Assembly: GCA_030695685.1 (NCBI GenBank)
Contig: JAUYPT010000078.1
Span: 1 to 35,169 of the forward strand
Source: Nanobdellota archaeon
GTDB lineage: Archaea; Nanobdellota; Nanobdellia; Woesearchaeales; GW2011-AR9
Reading direction: 5' to 3'
Length of the DNA stretch: 35,169 bases
Positions 7,805-15,460 of the stretch are shown here, one piece after another. Made by a program: the position numbers and the translations under genes. Under the pieces are notes generated by a model that was not told the DNA's origin, made no database searches, and saw only the letters and a program-made list of their open reading frames with translations. Numbering within the stretch: the stretch's first letter is position 1; the number at the start of each line of letters is the position of its first letter.

Positions 7805-8773
7805 TTAGTGCTGAACCGACAGATGAGTAATCTGCGGCGCCTCCTTAATTAGTTTTTTGTTCGGCCGAATTGCCTGTGTTAATAATACTGCCCTTTTCTT
7901 AGGGCCAATAACAGATCCTTTGATCAGAACATAGGTATTTTTAATGAGGCCATAATGATTAAAACCAGATTTAGGAGTGATATCGCTGCTATCATTTCCT
8001 ATTTTAAGAAGTTGTTTATTATATTCCGTCCGTAAGTGGTATCCCATCTTACCGGATTGAGGAACGCTAAAACGAACACGGTTTGGATGCCATGGTCCAA
8101 GAGTCCCAATACCACGCTTCACTTTTTCTGCCTTATGCTGCCGTATATGTGCACCAAACCTTTTGATTGTTCCTTGGAAACCTTTTCCGATGCTGACACC
8201 ATGAACATCAAGTTGGTTGCCATTCTCAAAAACATCTTTAACCTCAATTTCTTTACCAAGAACATTTTTAGCATAACTCATTTTCTCGTCTTTAGAACCG
8301 CCAATTGTAATTTCCATTAATTTTGGTCTCTTTGTGCCAACAGACGTTAATTTTGGATTAGATTGAACAAGCAAGCGGAGGTCATCAAAATCGGTAATTG
8401 CATCCAGTGTTTTCTTATTTTTCTTTGGCAATTGAATTTTACGGCCAAGCTCTTTTGTTACATTTGCGGCCCAGATAGAAGAAATTTTACGAACCCCATA
8501 GATTGATTTTTTATAGAAGGCGAGACCATATACTGTCATCGGCGGACAGTCAATAATTGTTGCCGGGAAAAAAATCTCTTCCCCCTTCGTCAATGATCGC
8601 GGCCGGTTATCAAGAATATGAAGATGCGTCATCCCTGCTTTATAGCCAATAAAGCCAAGCGGTTTTACTTTGCTTTCATTTGCCCAAGAGCGTACTCTAG
8701 CTAAAGAATGTTTCGACCTTTTTCGAGGCCAGTACTGCAAGCTCCCTAAACGGGGATGATTTATTTTAGGCAT
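7805..8773 (-). CDS. rplC: Large ribosomal subunit protein uL3, first gene of the ribosomal operon
   Basis: 322 residues. uL3 nucleates 50S assembly and contacts the peptidyl-transferase centre. The N-terminus reads H-P-R-L-G-S-L-Q-Y-W-P-R-K-R, the archaeal/eukaryotic hallmark. F-I-G-Y-K-A-G-M-T-H follows, and the G-K-G-F-Q-G-T-I-K-R-F-G and M-G-Y-H-L-R-T-E-Y-N-K-Q-L-L blocks are present. No TATA box stands at leaderless distance from its ATG; the nearest A+T run (8781-8790) is only about 13 nt away. It probably has a real 5' leader. Confidence 0.97.
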   Translation of the reverse strand: MPKINHPRLGSLQYWPRKRSKHSLARVRSWANESKVKPLGFIGYKAGMTHLHILDNRPRSLTKGEEIFFPATIIDCPPMTVYGLAFYKKSIYGVRKISSIWAANVTKELGRKIQLPKKNKKTLDAITDFDDLRLLVQSNPKLTSVGTKRPKLMEITIGGSKDEKMSYAKNVLGKEIEVKDVFENGNQLDVHGVSIGKGFQGTIKRFGAHIRQHKAEKVKRGIGTLGPWHPNRVRFSVPQSGKMGYHLRTEYNKQLLKIGNDSSDITPKSGFNHYGLIKNTYVLIKGSVIGPKKRAVLLTQAIRPNKKLIKEAPQITHLSVQH

Positions 8774-9009
8774 TGTCTATTATTTAATTACGCCGTAACT
8801 GCCTTTCCTGTCATAACTGCCTATGTGGGGCTTCCATCAAGAATAAATGATGGTTACCTTATCAGGCAATAGGACCATAATCATTTAACCAGTAGCACTG
8901 CTCCGGTCAGTGTAATTATCGTCACATATGATGAATTTAACTCTCATGAAGGAGGGTTATTTATAAAGTTATTGGTTAAAATAAATAGAGGATTGCATTG
9001 ATATCAGGC
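8774..9009 (-). promoter_or_regulatory. Intergenic leader and promoter region of the ribosomal operon
   Basis: No credible gene is seen here. On the minus strand a strong TATA-like element lies at 8958-8967, which predicts transcription starting near 8937 and a leader of about 160 nt. A weaker alternative (TTAAATG) lies near 8884-8893. Within the leader are a direct repeat of TAACTGCCT (8796-8804 and 8814-8822) and a short inverted repeat CCATCA/TGATGG around 8830-8850. These may be regulatory, but no known riboswitch or C/D box RNA pattern fits. Confidence 0.45.
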
Positions 9010-9264
9010 TTAATTTTCATGAACTTTTCTCAGTGTTGACTCCAGCGGACTTACACCAGCGACAAAATCATCGTGTCCAGAACCAGCAAAAGTAACTTTA
9101 AGCCATTTCTCTTTTCCACAGGAACAATCAGTGATTTTATAGTGATGAATGTGCTCTTCCCAATGCGACTTCCATTCTTTCGCACTCAGGTCCTGATGAC
9201 AGTAGTCACAGCGGTGTTTCTTATGATTATCCATCAGGCTAATATCCATTGATTGATTATCCAT
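9010..9264 (-). CDS. Small zinc-finger-like protein, function unknown
   Basis: 84 residues. A CxxC pair (C19, C22) followed by two or more histidines (H34, H38) resembles a C2H2 finger. A second cysteine pair, C47/C49, lies in D-C-S-C-G-K-E-K-W. The first dozen residues are polar, and other ATGs exist at codons 6 and 11. A symmetric TATA box at 9289-9298 is about 28 nt upstream, so the message should start almost at the first ATG. It diverges from nop5. Its role is unknown; nucleic-acid binding is possible from the finger alone. Confidence 0.75.
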   Translation of the reverse strand: MDNQSMDISLMDNHKKHRCDYCHQDLSAKEWKSHWEEHIHHYKITDCSCGKEKWLKVTFAGSGHDDFVAGVSPLESTLRKVHEN

Positions 9265-9288
9265 GGAATGAGGGAAATTTGGAGAAAG

Positions 9289-9298
9289 TTTATATAAA
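9289..9298. promoter_or_regulatory. Symmetric TATA box shared by two divergent leaderless genes
   Basis: TTTATATAAA is a perfect palindrome. Counting about 26 nt to the right reaches the ATG at 9320 (nop5); about 29 nt to the left reaches the ATG at 9264 (zinc-finger gene). One TBP site therefore appears to serve both directions. Confidence 0.75.
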
Positions 9299-9319
9299 TT
9301 ACGCTTTTTTAATGACGTG

Positions 9320-10252
9320 ATGATCTACCTCTTCACAACCATCATTGGCAGCTTTATCCTGGACCATAAATTACAGCTGATTCATTTCCAGCAATTTAAA
9401 GACATTACAGAGTTTCAGGAGAAAGAAAAAGGAGAAGCACAGCTCCGTAAAAAGTATCAACAGCTGCAGCCTCTTCCTCCGGAGAAATATCCTTTGGCTC
9501 TTGCTATGCTCAAGAATAAACAGTATTTTTCCCTGTTTCACCAGCAAAATATGGCGCTTACGAAACAAGCAATTTCCTCTTCCGTAAACGAAGATAATCT
9601 GATTATTCAAACGATTTCCAATATCAGAGAATTGGACAGCGTGACTAATCTGCTCAGTAAACGCCTCAGGGAATGGCATAGCCTTTATTATCCTGAATTA
9701 TCGCACCAAATCGCATCCAATGATGCTTTTGTAAAACTGATTTTGTCTAAAAGTAAAACGGAACTGATGAAAGAATTGCATCAAAAACAAAGTATCGGAG
9801 CAGCATTAGACAAAAGACATTGCGACCAAATCTTACACCTAGCACAGCAGATTGCTAATTTGTATGCCTTGCGGGAAAATCACGAACAATATTTAGAAAA
9901 AGTGATGACAAAATACTGTCCAAATCTTCTTGCTTTAGCCGGCGTTACTATCGGTGCTAAACTTATAGAATTGGCGAAGAGCCTGAAACGTCTGGCGCTG
10001 CTGCCGGCATCCACCATTCAGCTGTTAGGAGCAGAAAAAGCCTTATTCCGCCATTTGCGGACAAAAGCAAAATCACCGAAACATGGCATCATTGTCAATC
10101 ATCCTTTAGTGCAAAAAGCATCGAGAAAAGAACGGGGGAAAGCAGCACGGCGGCTGGCAGATAAGCTCTCGCTCTGCGCACGATTAGATTATTTTAAAGG
10201 CGCATTTAAAGCAGAAGAGTATCAACATGAATTGGAGAAAGCATTAGCGTAA
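9320..10252 (+). CDS. Nop5/Nop56-like C/D box RNP scaffold protein
   Basis: 310 residues; archaeal Nop5 is often 350-400. Nop5 bridges fibrillarin and L7Ae on C/D guide RNAs for 2'-O-methylation of rRNA. The N-terminal part is the small fibrillarin-binding domain, followed by a helical coiled-coil stretch. The Nop domain covers roughly the last 110 residues, with C-P-N-L-L-A-L-A-G-V-T-I-G-A-K-L, the L-P-A-S-T-I-Q-L-L-G-A-E-K-A-L-F motif, and H-G-I-I-V-N-H-P (usually H-G-X-I-Y/F-X-H-P). The first ATG (9320) is preferred over GTG at 9317 because it lies 26 nt from the TATA centre. Fibrillarin follows 1 nt later. Confidence 0.92.
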   Translation: MIYLFTTIIGSFILDHKLQLIHFQQFKDITEFQEKEKGEAQLRKKYQQLQPLPPEKYPLALAMLKNKQYFSLFHQQNMALTKQAISSSVNEDNLIIQTISNIRELDSVTNLLSKRLREWHSLYYPELSHQIASNDAFVKLILSKSKTELMKELHQKQSIGAALDKRHCDQILHLAQQIANLYALRENHEQYLEKVMTKYCPNLLALAGVTIGAKLIELAKSLKRLALLPASTIQLLGAEKALFRHLRTKAKSPKHGIIVNHPLVQKASRKERGKAARRLADKLSLCARLDYFKGAFKAEEYQHELEKALA

Positions 10253-10253
10253 A

Positions 10254-10910
10254 ATGATATCACACAAAATCTTTGAGATCTATGAAGAAGGAAGAAGCAT
10301 CTTTACGAAAAGTATTCTCCCAGGTAAAACGCATTTTGACGAAAGAATTGTCACGGAAAAAAGAGAAGAGTATCGGGAGATAGACCCTTCAAGAAGTAAA
10401 TTAGGAGCGATGATTCTCAAAGGCTGCACAAACATTGGCATTCGTAAAAATGATGTTGTGCTCTATCTAGGATCAAGCCACGGGTATACCCCATCGTTTG
10501 TGTCCGACATCATTGGCAAGGACGGCCTGCTTTTTGGCGTTGATCCCGCACCACGGGTGATGAGAGACTTTGTATTTTTATGTGAAGAACGGCGCAATAT
10601 GGTCCCTCTTTTAGCTGATGCTCATCATCCTGAAGAATATCTTCCCCGAATATGCCTTGCTGATATTGTCTATCAGGACATCGCCCAGAAAAATCAGGCT
10701 GAAATCTTTATCAATAATTGCCGCTTATTTCTGAAAAAAGGGGGATATGGGCTGTTTGCAGTAAAAGCGAGAAGCATCGATATTCGAAGGAAGCCGAAAG
10801 ACATTTTCATTGAGATTCGAAATGCATTGGAAAAGGAATTTACTGTCATTGATTACCGCATTTTAGAGCCGTTCCAGAAAGATCATTGTATGATTATTGT
10901 GAAGAAATGA
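10254..10910 (+). CDS. flpA: Fibrillarin-like rRNA/tRNA 2'-O-methyltransferase
   Basis: 218 residues. This is the catalytic subunit of C/D RNPs, transferring methyl from S-adenosylmethionine to ribose 2'-OH. The SAM loop is Y-L-G-S-S-H-G-Y-T (71-79), with G-V-D-P-A-P near 95-100. The expected K-D-K-H catalytic tetrad can be assigned to K49, D142, K171 and H211. The region V-Y-Q-D-I-A-Q-K-N-Q is the family motif after strand 4. It is co-transcribed with nop5 (1-nt gap) and ends 1 nt before a convergent lipoprotein gene. Confidence 0.95.
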   Translation: MISHKIFEIYEEGRSIFTKSILPGKTHFDERIVTEKREEYREIDPSRSKLGAMILKGCTNIGIRKNDVVLYLGSSHGYTPSFVSDIIGKDGLLFGVDPAPRVMRDFVFLCEERRNMVPLLADAHHPEEYLPRICLADIVYQDIAQKNQAEIFINNCRLFLKKGGYGLFAVKARSIDIRRKPKDIFIEIRNALEKEFTVIDYRILEPFQKDHCMIIVKK

Positions 10911-10911
10911 A

Positions 10912-11913
10912 TTAACGTTCACGAAGATAACTAAATTCATATCTCTTTTCACACATATTTATCAAAGCTTGTGCATCAGAAATAATTGAGGGTAATTGAT
11001 TTTTGTAATAATCAGTTAATACATTAGCTTTGAAATCAACATAATAATGAATATTTTTATTGTAAATAGTTATAGTATTTTCTGGAGTACAAAAGATTGT
11101 TGCACTTTGAAGATAATTTAAACCTGTAACTAAAGTTAAATCCTCAGCAGGTTTTTCCCAATAATTTTCAGTAGTCCTATTAACGATGATATTATAGTGA
11201 TCTAAAGATATTAAATGTCTTAATACTATTTTTTGACTAACACTTTCTAAAAGTATAGTTTCATCCACAATTACTTCTTGATTATTTAAAGAATGACTAA
11301 TGTAAGAAAGTTCATTATCATTATAATTTTTTTGAATTAGTTTAAGAGCATCACCTTTTTGAAAACTTTCAATAAATTCTTGTCTGTTTCTTTCAATATG
11401 TTCACTAAAATAATGTTCATTATTTTTAACATAAGCGAGAAGTTCTTCCCCTGGTTTAATAGGATTCTCACTCATTAATGATACTGTAACAAGCCTATAA
11501 GGTAATACTTTATTCACTTTTTTGTCATATGATGATGTAATACCTAAAGTATTAGTTCGCAATGGCTGATAAGCAAAAAAACTAATGTCTGCAAATTCTT
11601 TATCTTTCTGTAAAACTAAGAATTCATCAGGGTTAAAAATCAAGACATTTCCTATGTCTGCTTGCAAATCAGAAAGGGTATAAGAACTTGCTTTAACATT
11701 TGAACCATTATCAGATTCTAATAAATTACCTGTTTCATCACGATCACAAATAGAATTATCATTTTTATCTAAGCAACATTCAGTTCCTACAAGAATATAA
11801 GGCTTATTGCAGACAACCTGATTAGTGTTAGTAGTGCTTTGGGTACAGCCAGTTATAATAACTAAGAAAGTCACTAACAAAAAACATAATAGTATATTTC
11901 TTAACAAAGACAT
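10912..11913 (-). CDS. Predicted secreted lipoprotein, function unknown
   Basis: 333 residues. The N-terminal 23 residues form a signal peptide ending in a lipobox (I-I-T-G-C). A short cysteine-rich segment follows, in which D-K-N-D-N-S-I-C-D-R-D-E resembles an EF-hand or dockerin-like calcium loop, flanked by C-C and C. The rest is a mixed alpha/beta domain I cannot assign. A TATA-like element at 11934-11944 lies about 26 nt upstream of the ATG, so it is probably leaderless. The gene is visibly more A+T-rich than the adjoining fibrillarin gene, which may mean recent acquisition. It is anchored outside the membrane. Confidence 0.85.
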   Translation of the reverse strand: MSLLRNILLCFLLVTFLVIITGCTQSTTNTNQVVCNKPYILVGTECCLDKNDNSICDRDETGNLLESDNGSNVKASSYTLSDLQADIGNVLIFNPDEFLVLQKDKEFADISFFAYQPLRTNTLGITSSYDKKVNKVLPYRLVTVSLMSENPIKPGEELLAYVKNNEHYFSEHIERNRQEFIESFQKGDALKLIQKNYNDNELSYISHSLNNQEVIVDETILLESVSQKIVLRHLISLDHYNIIVNRTTENYWEKPAEDLTLVTGLNYLQSATIFCTPENTITIYNKNIHYYVDFKANVLTDYYKNQLPSIISDAQALINMCEKRYEFSYLRER

Positions 11914-11977
11914 TTGCAGAAAAAAATGATGGGTTTATTTAAATGTTTTCAAAAAGTTAACCGATAAAGAGCACAAT

Positions 11978-12217
11978 TCATTCTTCTTCCTTCTTCACAT
12001 GAATAATATTAACCGGACAAACGTCAGCTGCTTCCTGATTAATTCTCCGCGTCTCTTCATCAGTTACAAGTAACTCTTGATGATCTTCTTTTTCTTCGGA
12101 ACCTTTCAATTCGGCTAACCCCTGTTCGTCCATCTCCCAGAACTCCGGGCTAATCGCAACGCAGGCGCCGCAGCTGATGCATTTTTTCTTAAAATGAATT
12201 ATGGTATGAATTGTCAT
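11978..12217 (-). CDS. Single-cluster 4Fe-4S ferredoxin
   Basis: 79 residues from the ATG at 12215-12217. C-I-S-C-G-A-C (C13, C16, C19) and a lone C-P pair (C67-P68) give the four ligands of one [4Fe-4S] cluster; the second cluster of classical ferredoxins is absent. The middle is an acidic helix, typical of electron carriers. A longer start at 12235 exists, but the TATA-like TTATAAA at 12239-12245 is about 25 nt from the shorter start and too close to the longer one. A 20-bp palindrome covers the start. The redox partner is not visible here. Confidence 0.9.
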   Translation of the reverse strand: MTIHTIIHFKKKCISCGACVAISPEFWEMDEQGLAELKGSEEKEDHQELLVTDEETRRINQEAADVCPVNIIHVKKEEE

Positions 12218-12235
12218 GACTTCATTAAAAGTCAT
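12216..12235. promoter_or_regulatory. Palindromic operator-like site at the ferredoxin start
   Basis: ATGACTT and AAGTCAT (12216-12222 and 12229-12235) are perfect 7-bp inverted arms around a 6-bp spacer, placed between the TATA box and the inferred leaderless start. In this position a bound dimeric regulator would block initiation. An RNA hairpin at the mRNA 5' end is less likely because transcription would start inside it. Confidence 0.5.
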
Positions 12236-12307
12236 GTTTTTTATAAGTTTTATCTCGATACTCTACTTCCTAAATACATTTAAGGCTTTTAATCTTATCA
12301 TAAAAGT

Positions 12308-13060
12308 ATGAAGTATAGGGCCATCTCTTTCCATGGTTTTGACGGCAGAAAAGAGGAATTAGAGGCGATCGAACGGTTTAAGAGTCTCAGCCCGATGCAT
12401 TATCGAACGAATGATTATTCACATTCTCATCGAGTATTATGGTTAGCAGAAGATATTTTGCCCTACGCAGTTACTGTTTTTCCCAATCTTAACGTTGAAA
12501 TGACGCGTACGCTTTCTCCTACTCACGATGATCCGGAAATAATTATCGGAGATATTGAGTTGGATCAAAAATTAAAAATGAGTGTGCAAGAGCTGCATCA
12601 ATTAGAGCAGGATGAGTCGGCTGCCATTGAAATACTGGCAGCACGATTTCCAAAAATGATTAATGGGTTCAATTATCGGGAATTATTATACCATGCGCTT
12701 CGCAAAAACAGTATCGAAGCGCAGCTGGTATCCTACGTTGATAAAATCGATGCCCGGGAAGAATCACGCCATGAGATTGCAGCAGGAAATAAATTATTCA
12801 TACCTTCTGCACAGCGGTATGATGCTATATTCAAAGCCAAAGAAACCCGTTGGCCATTGATTACATCTTTATTTGGATGTGGTCATCCTTTTTTTACTGA
12901 GATGCTCGAACAGGATTTAGAAACTATTGCCAAAAAAGGAACATTTCATACGCCAGAATCTATCCAGCAGCGTAGCGGCGATCCTGCCTATGATTGCTGG
13001 AAAAGAATTACCATAGAACGTTGCGGGATAGAAAGTTTAGTAACCGTCAAAGAGTCATGA
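12308..13060 (+). CDS. HD-domain metal-dependent phosphohydrolase
   Basis: 250 residues. The metal ligands of the HD fold can be traced as H39/H41 (Y-S-H-S-H-R-V), H73-D74 (S-P-T-H-D-D) and D145 (S-Y-V-D-K-I-D-A). The arrangement resembles YfbR/5'-nucleotidase-like HD hydrolases, though substrate cannot be predicted. A helical C-terminal region follows. A TTTAAGG element about 26 nt upstream points to a leaderless transcript. It diverges from the ferredoxin gene. Confidence is high for the fold and low for the substrate. Confidence 0.85.
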   Translation: MKYRAISFHGFDGRKEELEAIERFKSLSPMHYRTNDYSHSHRVLWLAEDILPYAVTVFPNLNVEMTRTLSPTHDDPEIIIGDIELDQKLKMSVQELHQLEQDESAAIEILAARFPKMINGFNYRELLYHALRKNSIEAQLVSYVDKIDAREESRHEIAAGNKLFIPSAQRYDAIFKAKETRWPLITSLFGCGHPFFTEMLEQDLETIAKKGTFHTPESIQQRSGDPAYDCWKRITIERCGIESLVTVKES

Positions 13061-13117
13061 AAGATCATCATCAGCGAGACCACAAAACTTATATAACTAA
13101 TTTGTTTTATAGAAGAG

Positions 13118-14074
13118 ATGAAAAAAAGGGGCGCTATCACCATTAGTTTTGTGTTGATAACAGTACTTTTCCTTCTTACTGCCTGCCAGCGTGTTCCCGG
13201 TGGTGAACGACCGGAAGATACCGCTGCTGCGTTGCGGCAAGTGCAAGTAGGAACACAAGGCATTGAAGCGAAAGTATTGCCAAATTATCCGCCGCCAACT
13301 ATTTACGACCAGAATGAATTGATCACTATTGTGGAAGTGAGGAATAGAGGTAATAATAATCTAGAACCGCAGGAATGCTTTGTCAGAATTAATGGGTTTG
13401 ATCCCAACATTGTTGGCGGTGATTACCAGCGGGCACGATCCTGCGCGGAAAATATTGGCCTTCTCGAAGGTAAAACAGTGTTTAATATAGAGGGAAGTTT
13501 TAACCAAATAGAGTTCCGTACTCCCAACATCGTCCTTCCTGCCGGTGTTCCTGATTATGATCCTGCTCTTAAAATTCTTGCCTGTTACAATTATCATACC
13601 CGGGCTAATCCGCAAGTATGCATCGATCCTCTGCGGTACCAGGTAACTGCAGAACAAAAGACATGTACACCGCAGAATGTCGCCATGGGCGGCGGCCAAG
13701 GCGGACCAGTGGGCGTAACCTACGTTGGTGTGGAAATGACCGGCAGCAAAGCAATCTTTGACATTAACGTTGCTAATCTTGGCCCGGGACGGGTATTAAG
13801 CCCGTATACGGATATTCAATCTTGTAATGATGCTAGCATCGATCGAACAGATTTTGATAAAGTAGCATATAGTGTAGAATTAGCAAGCGGCGCTCTTGTT
13901 GACTGCAAGCCGAGAGACGGCTTTGTTCGTTTAAGCAATGGACAAGGCAAAATCCTCTGTACTTTTAATATTCCTGGAACAACAGCGTATGAAACACCAC
14001 TATTAATTGATTTGGATTATGGGTATATCCAATCTTCGCCAATGTCGGTGCGGATTATCAAGACGCCGGAGTAA
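13118..14074 (+). CDS. Predicted lipoprotein with Ig/CARDB-like repeats, paralogue A
   Basis: 318 residues. Signal peptide of about 22 residues ending in a lipobox (L-L-T-A-C23). Mature part starts with a Pro/Glu-rich linker and a V-G-T-Q-G-I-E-A-K motif. A beta-sandwich-like region follows, with V-E-V-R-N-R-G-N-N-N-L-E-P typical of CARDB-type domains. A second similar region around residues 195-300 has F-D-I-N-V-A-N-L-G-P-G. Six or more cysteines suggest disulfides. TATA at 13089-13096 is 25 nt upstream. The next gene (14240) is a paralogue with the same layout. Likely an envelope protein; function unknown. Confidence 0.87.
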   Translation: MKKRGAITISFVLITVLFLLTACQRVPGGERPEDTAAALRQVQVGTQGIEAKVLPNYPPPTIYDQNELITIVEVRNRGNNNLEPQECFVRINGFDPNIVGGDYQRARSCAENIGLLEGKTVFNIEGSFNQIEFRTPNIVLPAGVPDYDPALKILACYNYHTRANPQVCIDPLRYQVTAEQKTCTPQNVAMGGGQGGPVGVTYVGVEMTGSKAIFDINVANLGPGRVLSPYTDIQSCNDASIDRTDFDKVAYSVELASGALVDCKPRDGFVRLSNGQGKILCTFNIPGTTAYETPLLIDLDYGYIQSSPMSVRIIKTPE

Positions 14075-14149
14075 AGAAATTCCTACTATTTCTAACTCCG
14101 CTTGGGTCTGTCACAGTAAGCAAACAAAGTATAGGATCCAAGGCGGAGT
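14067..14149 (+). other. Two mutually exclusive hairpins between the lipoprotein genes
   Basis: CGGAGT (14067-14072) and inner AGAAAT (14075-14080) can pair with ATTTCT (14088-14093) and ACTCCG (14095-14100), enclosing the stop codon of the first gene. The same ACTCCG, extended to 14105, can instead pair with CCAAGGCGGAGT (14138-14149) with one bulge. Only one of the two can form at a time, as in an attenuator, but either could also be a simple 3' end structure. No poly-T run follows. Confidence 0.45.
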
Positions 14150-14239
14150 AAAATGTGATTTTGTTCCATCACATCAGCGCAAACTTTAAATACCAATTCT
14201 CTTTAATGAAACATAGTATATATCACGAAAGAGGATAAT

Positions 14240-15148
14240 ATGATGCAACGAAAAAAAATAAGTATAATGTTATTATTAGCATTGTTAGTTCTTCTTACTG
14301 CCTGTCAAACACAACAGCAGCCAACACCTCAGAGAGGCGCATTCATCGGCGGAACTCAGGGAGTCATTGCCAAATTTGAGCTCTTTGGTGTGGAAGAAGA
14401 AGGTGTCTATACTATTTTTAGTTCCGAAACATTCCCAATGGAAGTAACCTTATTCAATAAAGGAGAATATCAACTGCAGCCTGGAGATGTCATGGTTAAA
14501 TTATTAGGGCCATCTCAAAGTGAATTTAGCGGCATCGCCTCGTGGAGTTTAGCAAATAGCGGTGTTATTGATAAAGTTTCAGAACTTTCGACATCCGGTG
14601 GAGAAGAAACGATTACCTTCGCGATAGATGCATTATATCGTACGGATGTTATTGGTGTTGTTGATCGGGAATGGTTTGCCAATGTGGAATATAATTATCA
14701 GACTTCTGTCATCATCCCGGAAGTATGTTTAAAAGAAGATTTAACGGATACACGAGTCTGTGACGTTAAAGAAGCGAAGCCATTCTTTGTTTCTGGTGCG
14801 CCAATAACGGTTAGCAGTGTCGAAGAGGAAACTGCGGGAAAAGGAATTATGGCATTAAAAATAAAAGTAAAGAATGTTGGCGGCGGAAAAGTAACCATGC
14901 GTGGTGAAGAATTCAGCGCAACGAATGAACAATTATCCTATTCTTTAGATGATCCTGACTGGGAATGTAAATCTACCGGAAGGGTTAATGAAGCACGGTT
15001 GAGGGATAACGAAGCAGAAATTGTCTGCAAATTAAAAAATCCATTATCACCCGGCACAGTTTCTACAAAACAGGTGAAGTTAACACTGGATTATAAGTAT
15101 AGAGATATTATCCAAGAAACGCTGAGAATAAAAGAAAGTGCGGAATAA
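14240..15148 (+). CDS. Predicted lipoprotein with Ig/CARDB-like repeats, paralogue B
   Basis: 302 residues. Signal peptide with lipobox L-L-T-A-C (Cys near residue 22), a Gln/Pro-rich linker, then G-G-T-Q-G-V-I-A-K, matching the same motif in the preceding gene. The beta-sandwich regions include M-E-V-T-L-F-N-K-G-E-Y-Q-L-Q-P and I-K-V-K-N-V-G-G-G-K-V-T. Cysteines are fewer than in its paralogue. A TTTAAATA element at 14185-14192 and an AAAGAGG site just before the ATG suggest a short leader with a Shine-Dalgarno site; ATG at 14243 is an alternative. The pair probably arose by tandem duplication. Confidence 0.87.
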   Translation: MMQRKKISIMLLLALLVLLTACQTQQQPTPQRGAFIGGTQGVIAKFELFGVEEEGVYTIFSSETFPMEVTLFNKGEYQLQPGDVMVKLLGPSQSEFSGIASWSLANSGVIDKVSELSTSGGEETITFAIDALYRTDVIGVVDREWFANVEYNYQTSVIIPEVCLKEDLTDTRVCDVKEAKPFFVSGAPITVSSVEEETAGKGIMALKIKVKNVGGGKVTMRGEEFSATNEQLSYSLDDPDWECKSTGRVNEARLRDNEAEIVCKLKNPLSPGTVSTKQVKLTLDYKYRDIIQETLRIKESAE

Positions 15149-15156
15149 GTACGTTA

Positions 15157-15459
15157 CTAATTGCTTTTCTGCAGTAAAAATTGCCGGAATTCGAGCTCTG
15201 TAGTTTGCGTCGGCTGCATCGTCTTTAATTTTTGTTCTAAATTTTCAAGAGTAAGACTTATTTTTGTTGGCGGAATATAAGAACTGACATCAACGTTCAG
15301 CATCGCCCGATCTGCGTGAAAGGTCATTTCAGTAGACGACGAAAAATCAAGGGTATAAATGGCATAAGAACTATTTTCTCCTGTGAAGGCAACAACAAGC
15401 CTTTTTTCGTCCTCGTTTTTCAGAAAATAATTATAACATCCCCAGTTAGTTTCAACCAT
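15157..15459 (-). CDS. Small hypothetical protein downstream of RFC small subunit
   Basis: 100 residues from the ATG at 15457-15459, 1 nt after the RFC stop. An upstream in-frame ATG (15486) would lie inside RFC and is less likely. The N-terminal half is beta-rich (R-L-V-V-A-F-T-G, S-Y-A-I-Y-T-L-D-F); the C-terminus is a Gln/Leu/Glu-rich helix. No catalytic motif, membrane segment or metal site is visible. It is probably translated as the second gene of the RFC transcript. Function unknown. Confidence 0.7.
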   Translation of the reverse strand: MVETNWGCYNYFLKNEDEKRLVVAFTGENSSYAIYTLDFSSSTEMTFHADRAMLNVDVSSYIPPTKISLTLENLEQKLKTMQPTQTTELEFRQFLLQKSN

Positions 15460-15460
15460 G

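Noticed and set aside
8774..9009. Box C/D guide RNA in the operon leader
   Set aside because: Several TGATG-like sequences occur on both strands, but no correctly spaced C-D'-C'-D set was found.
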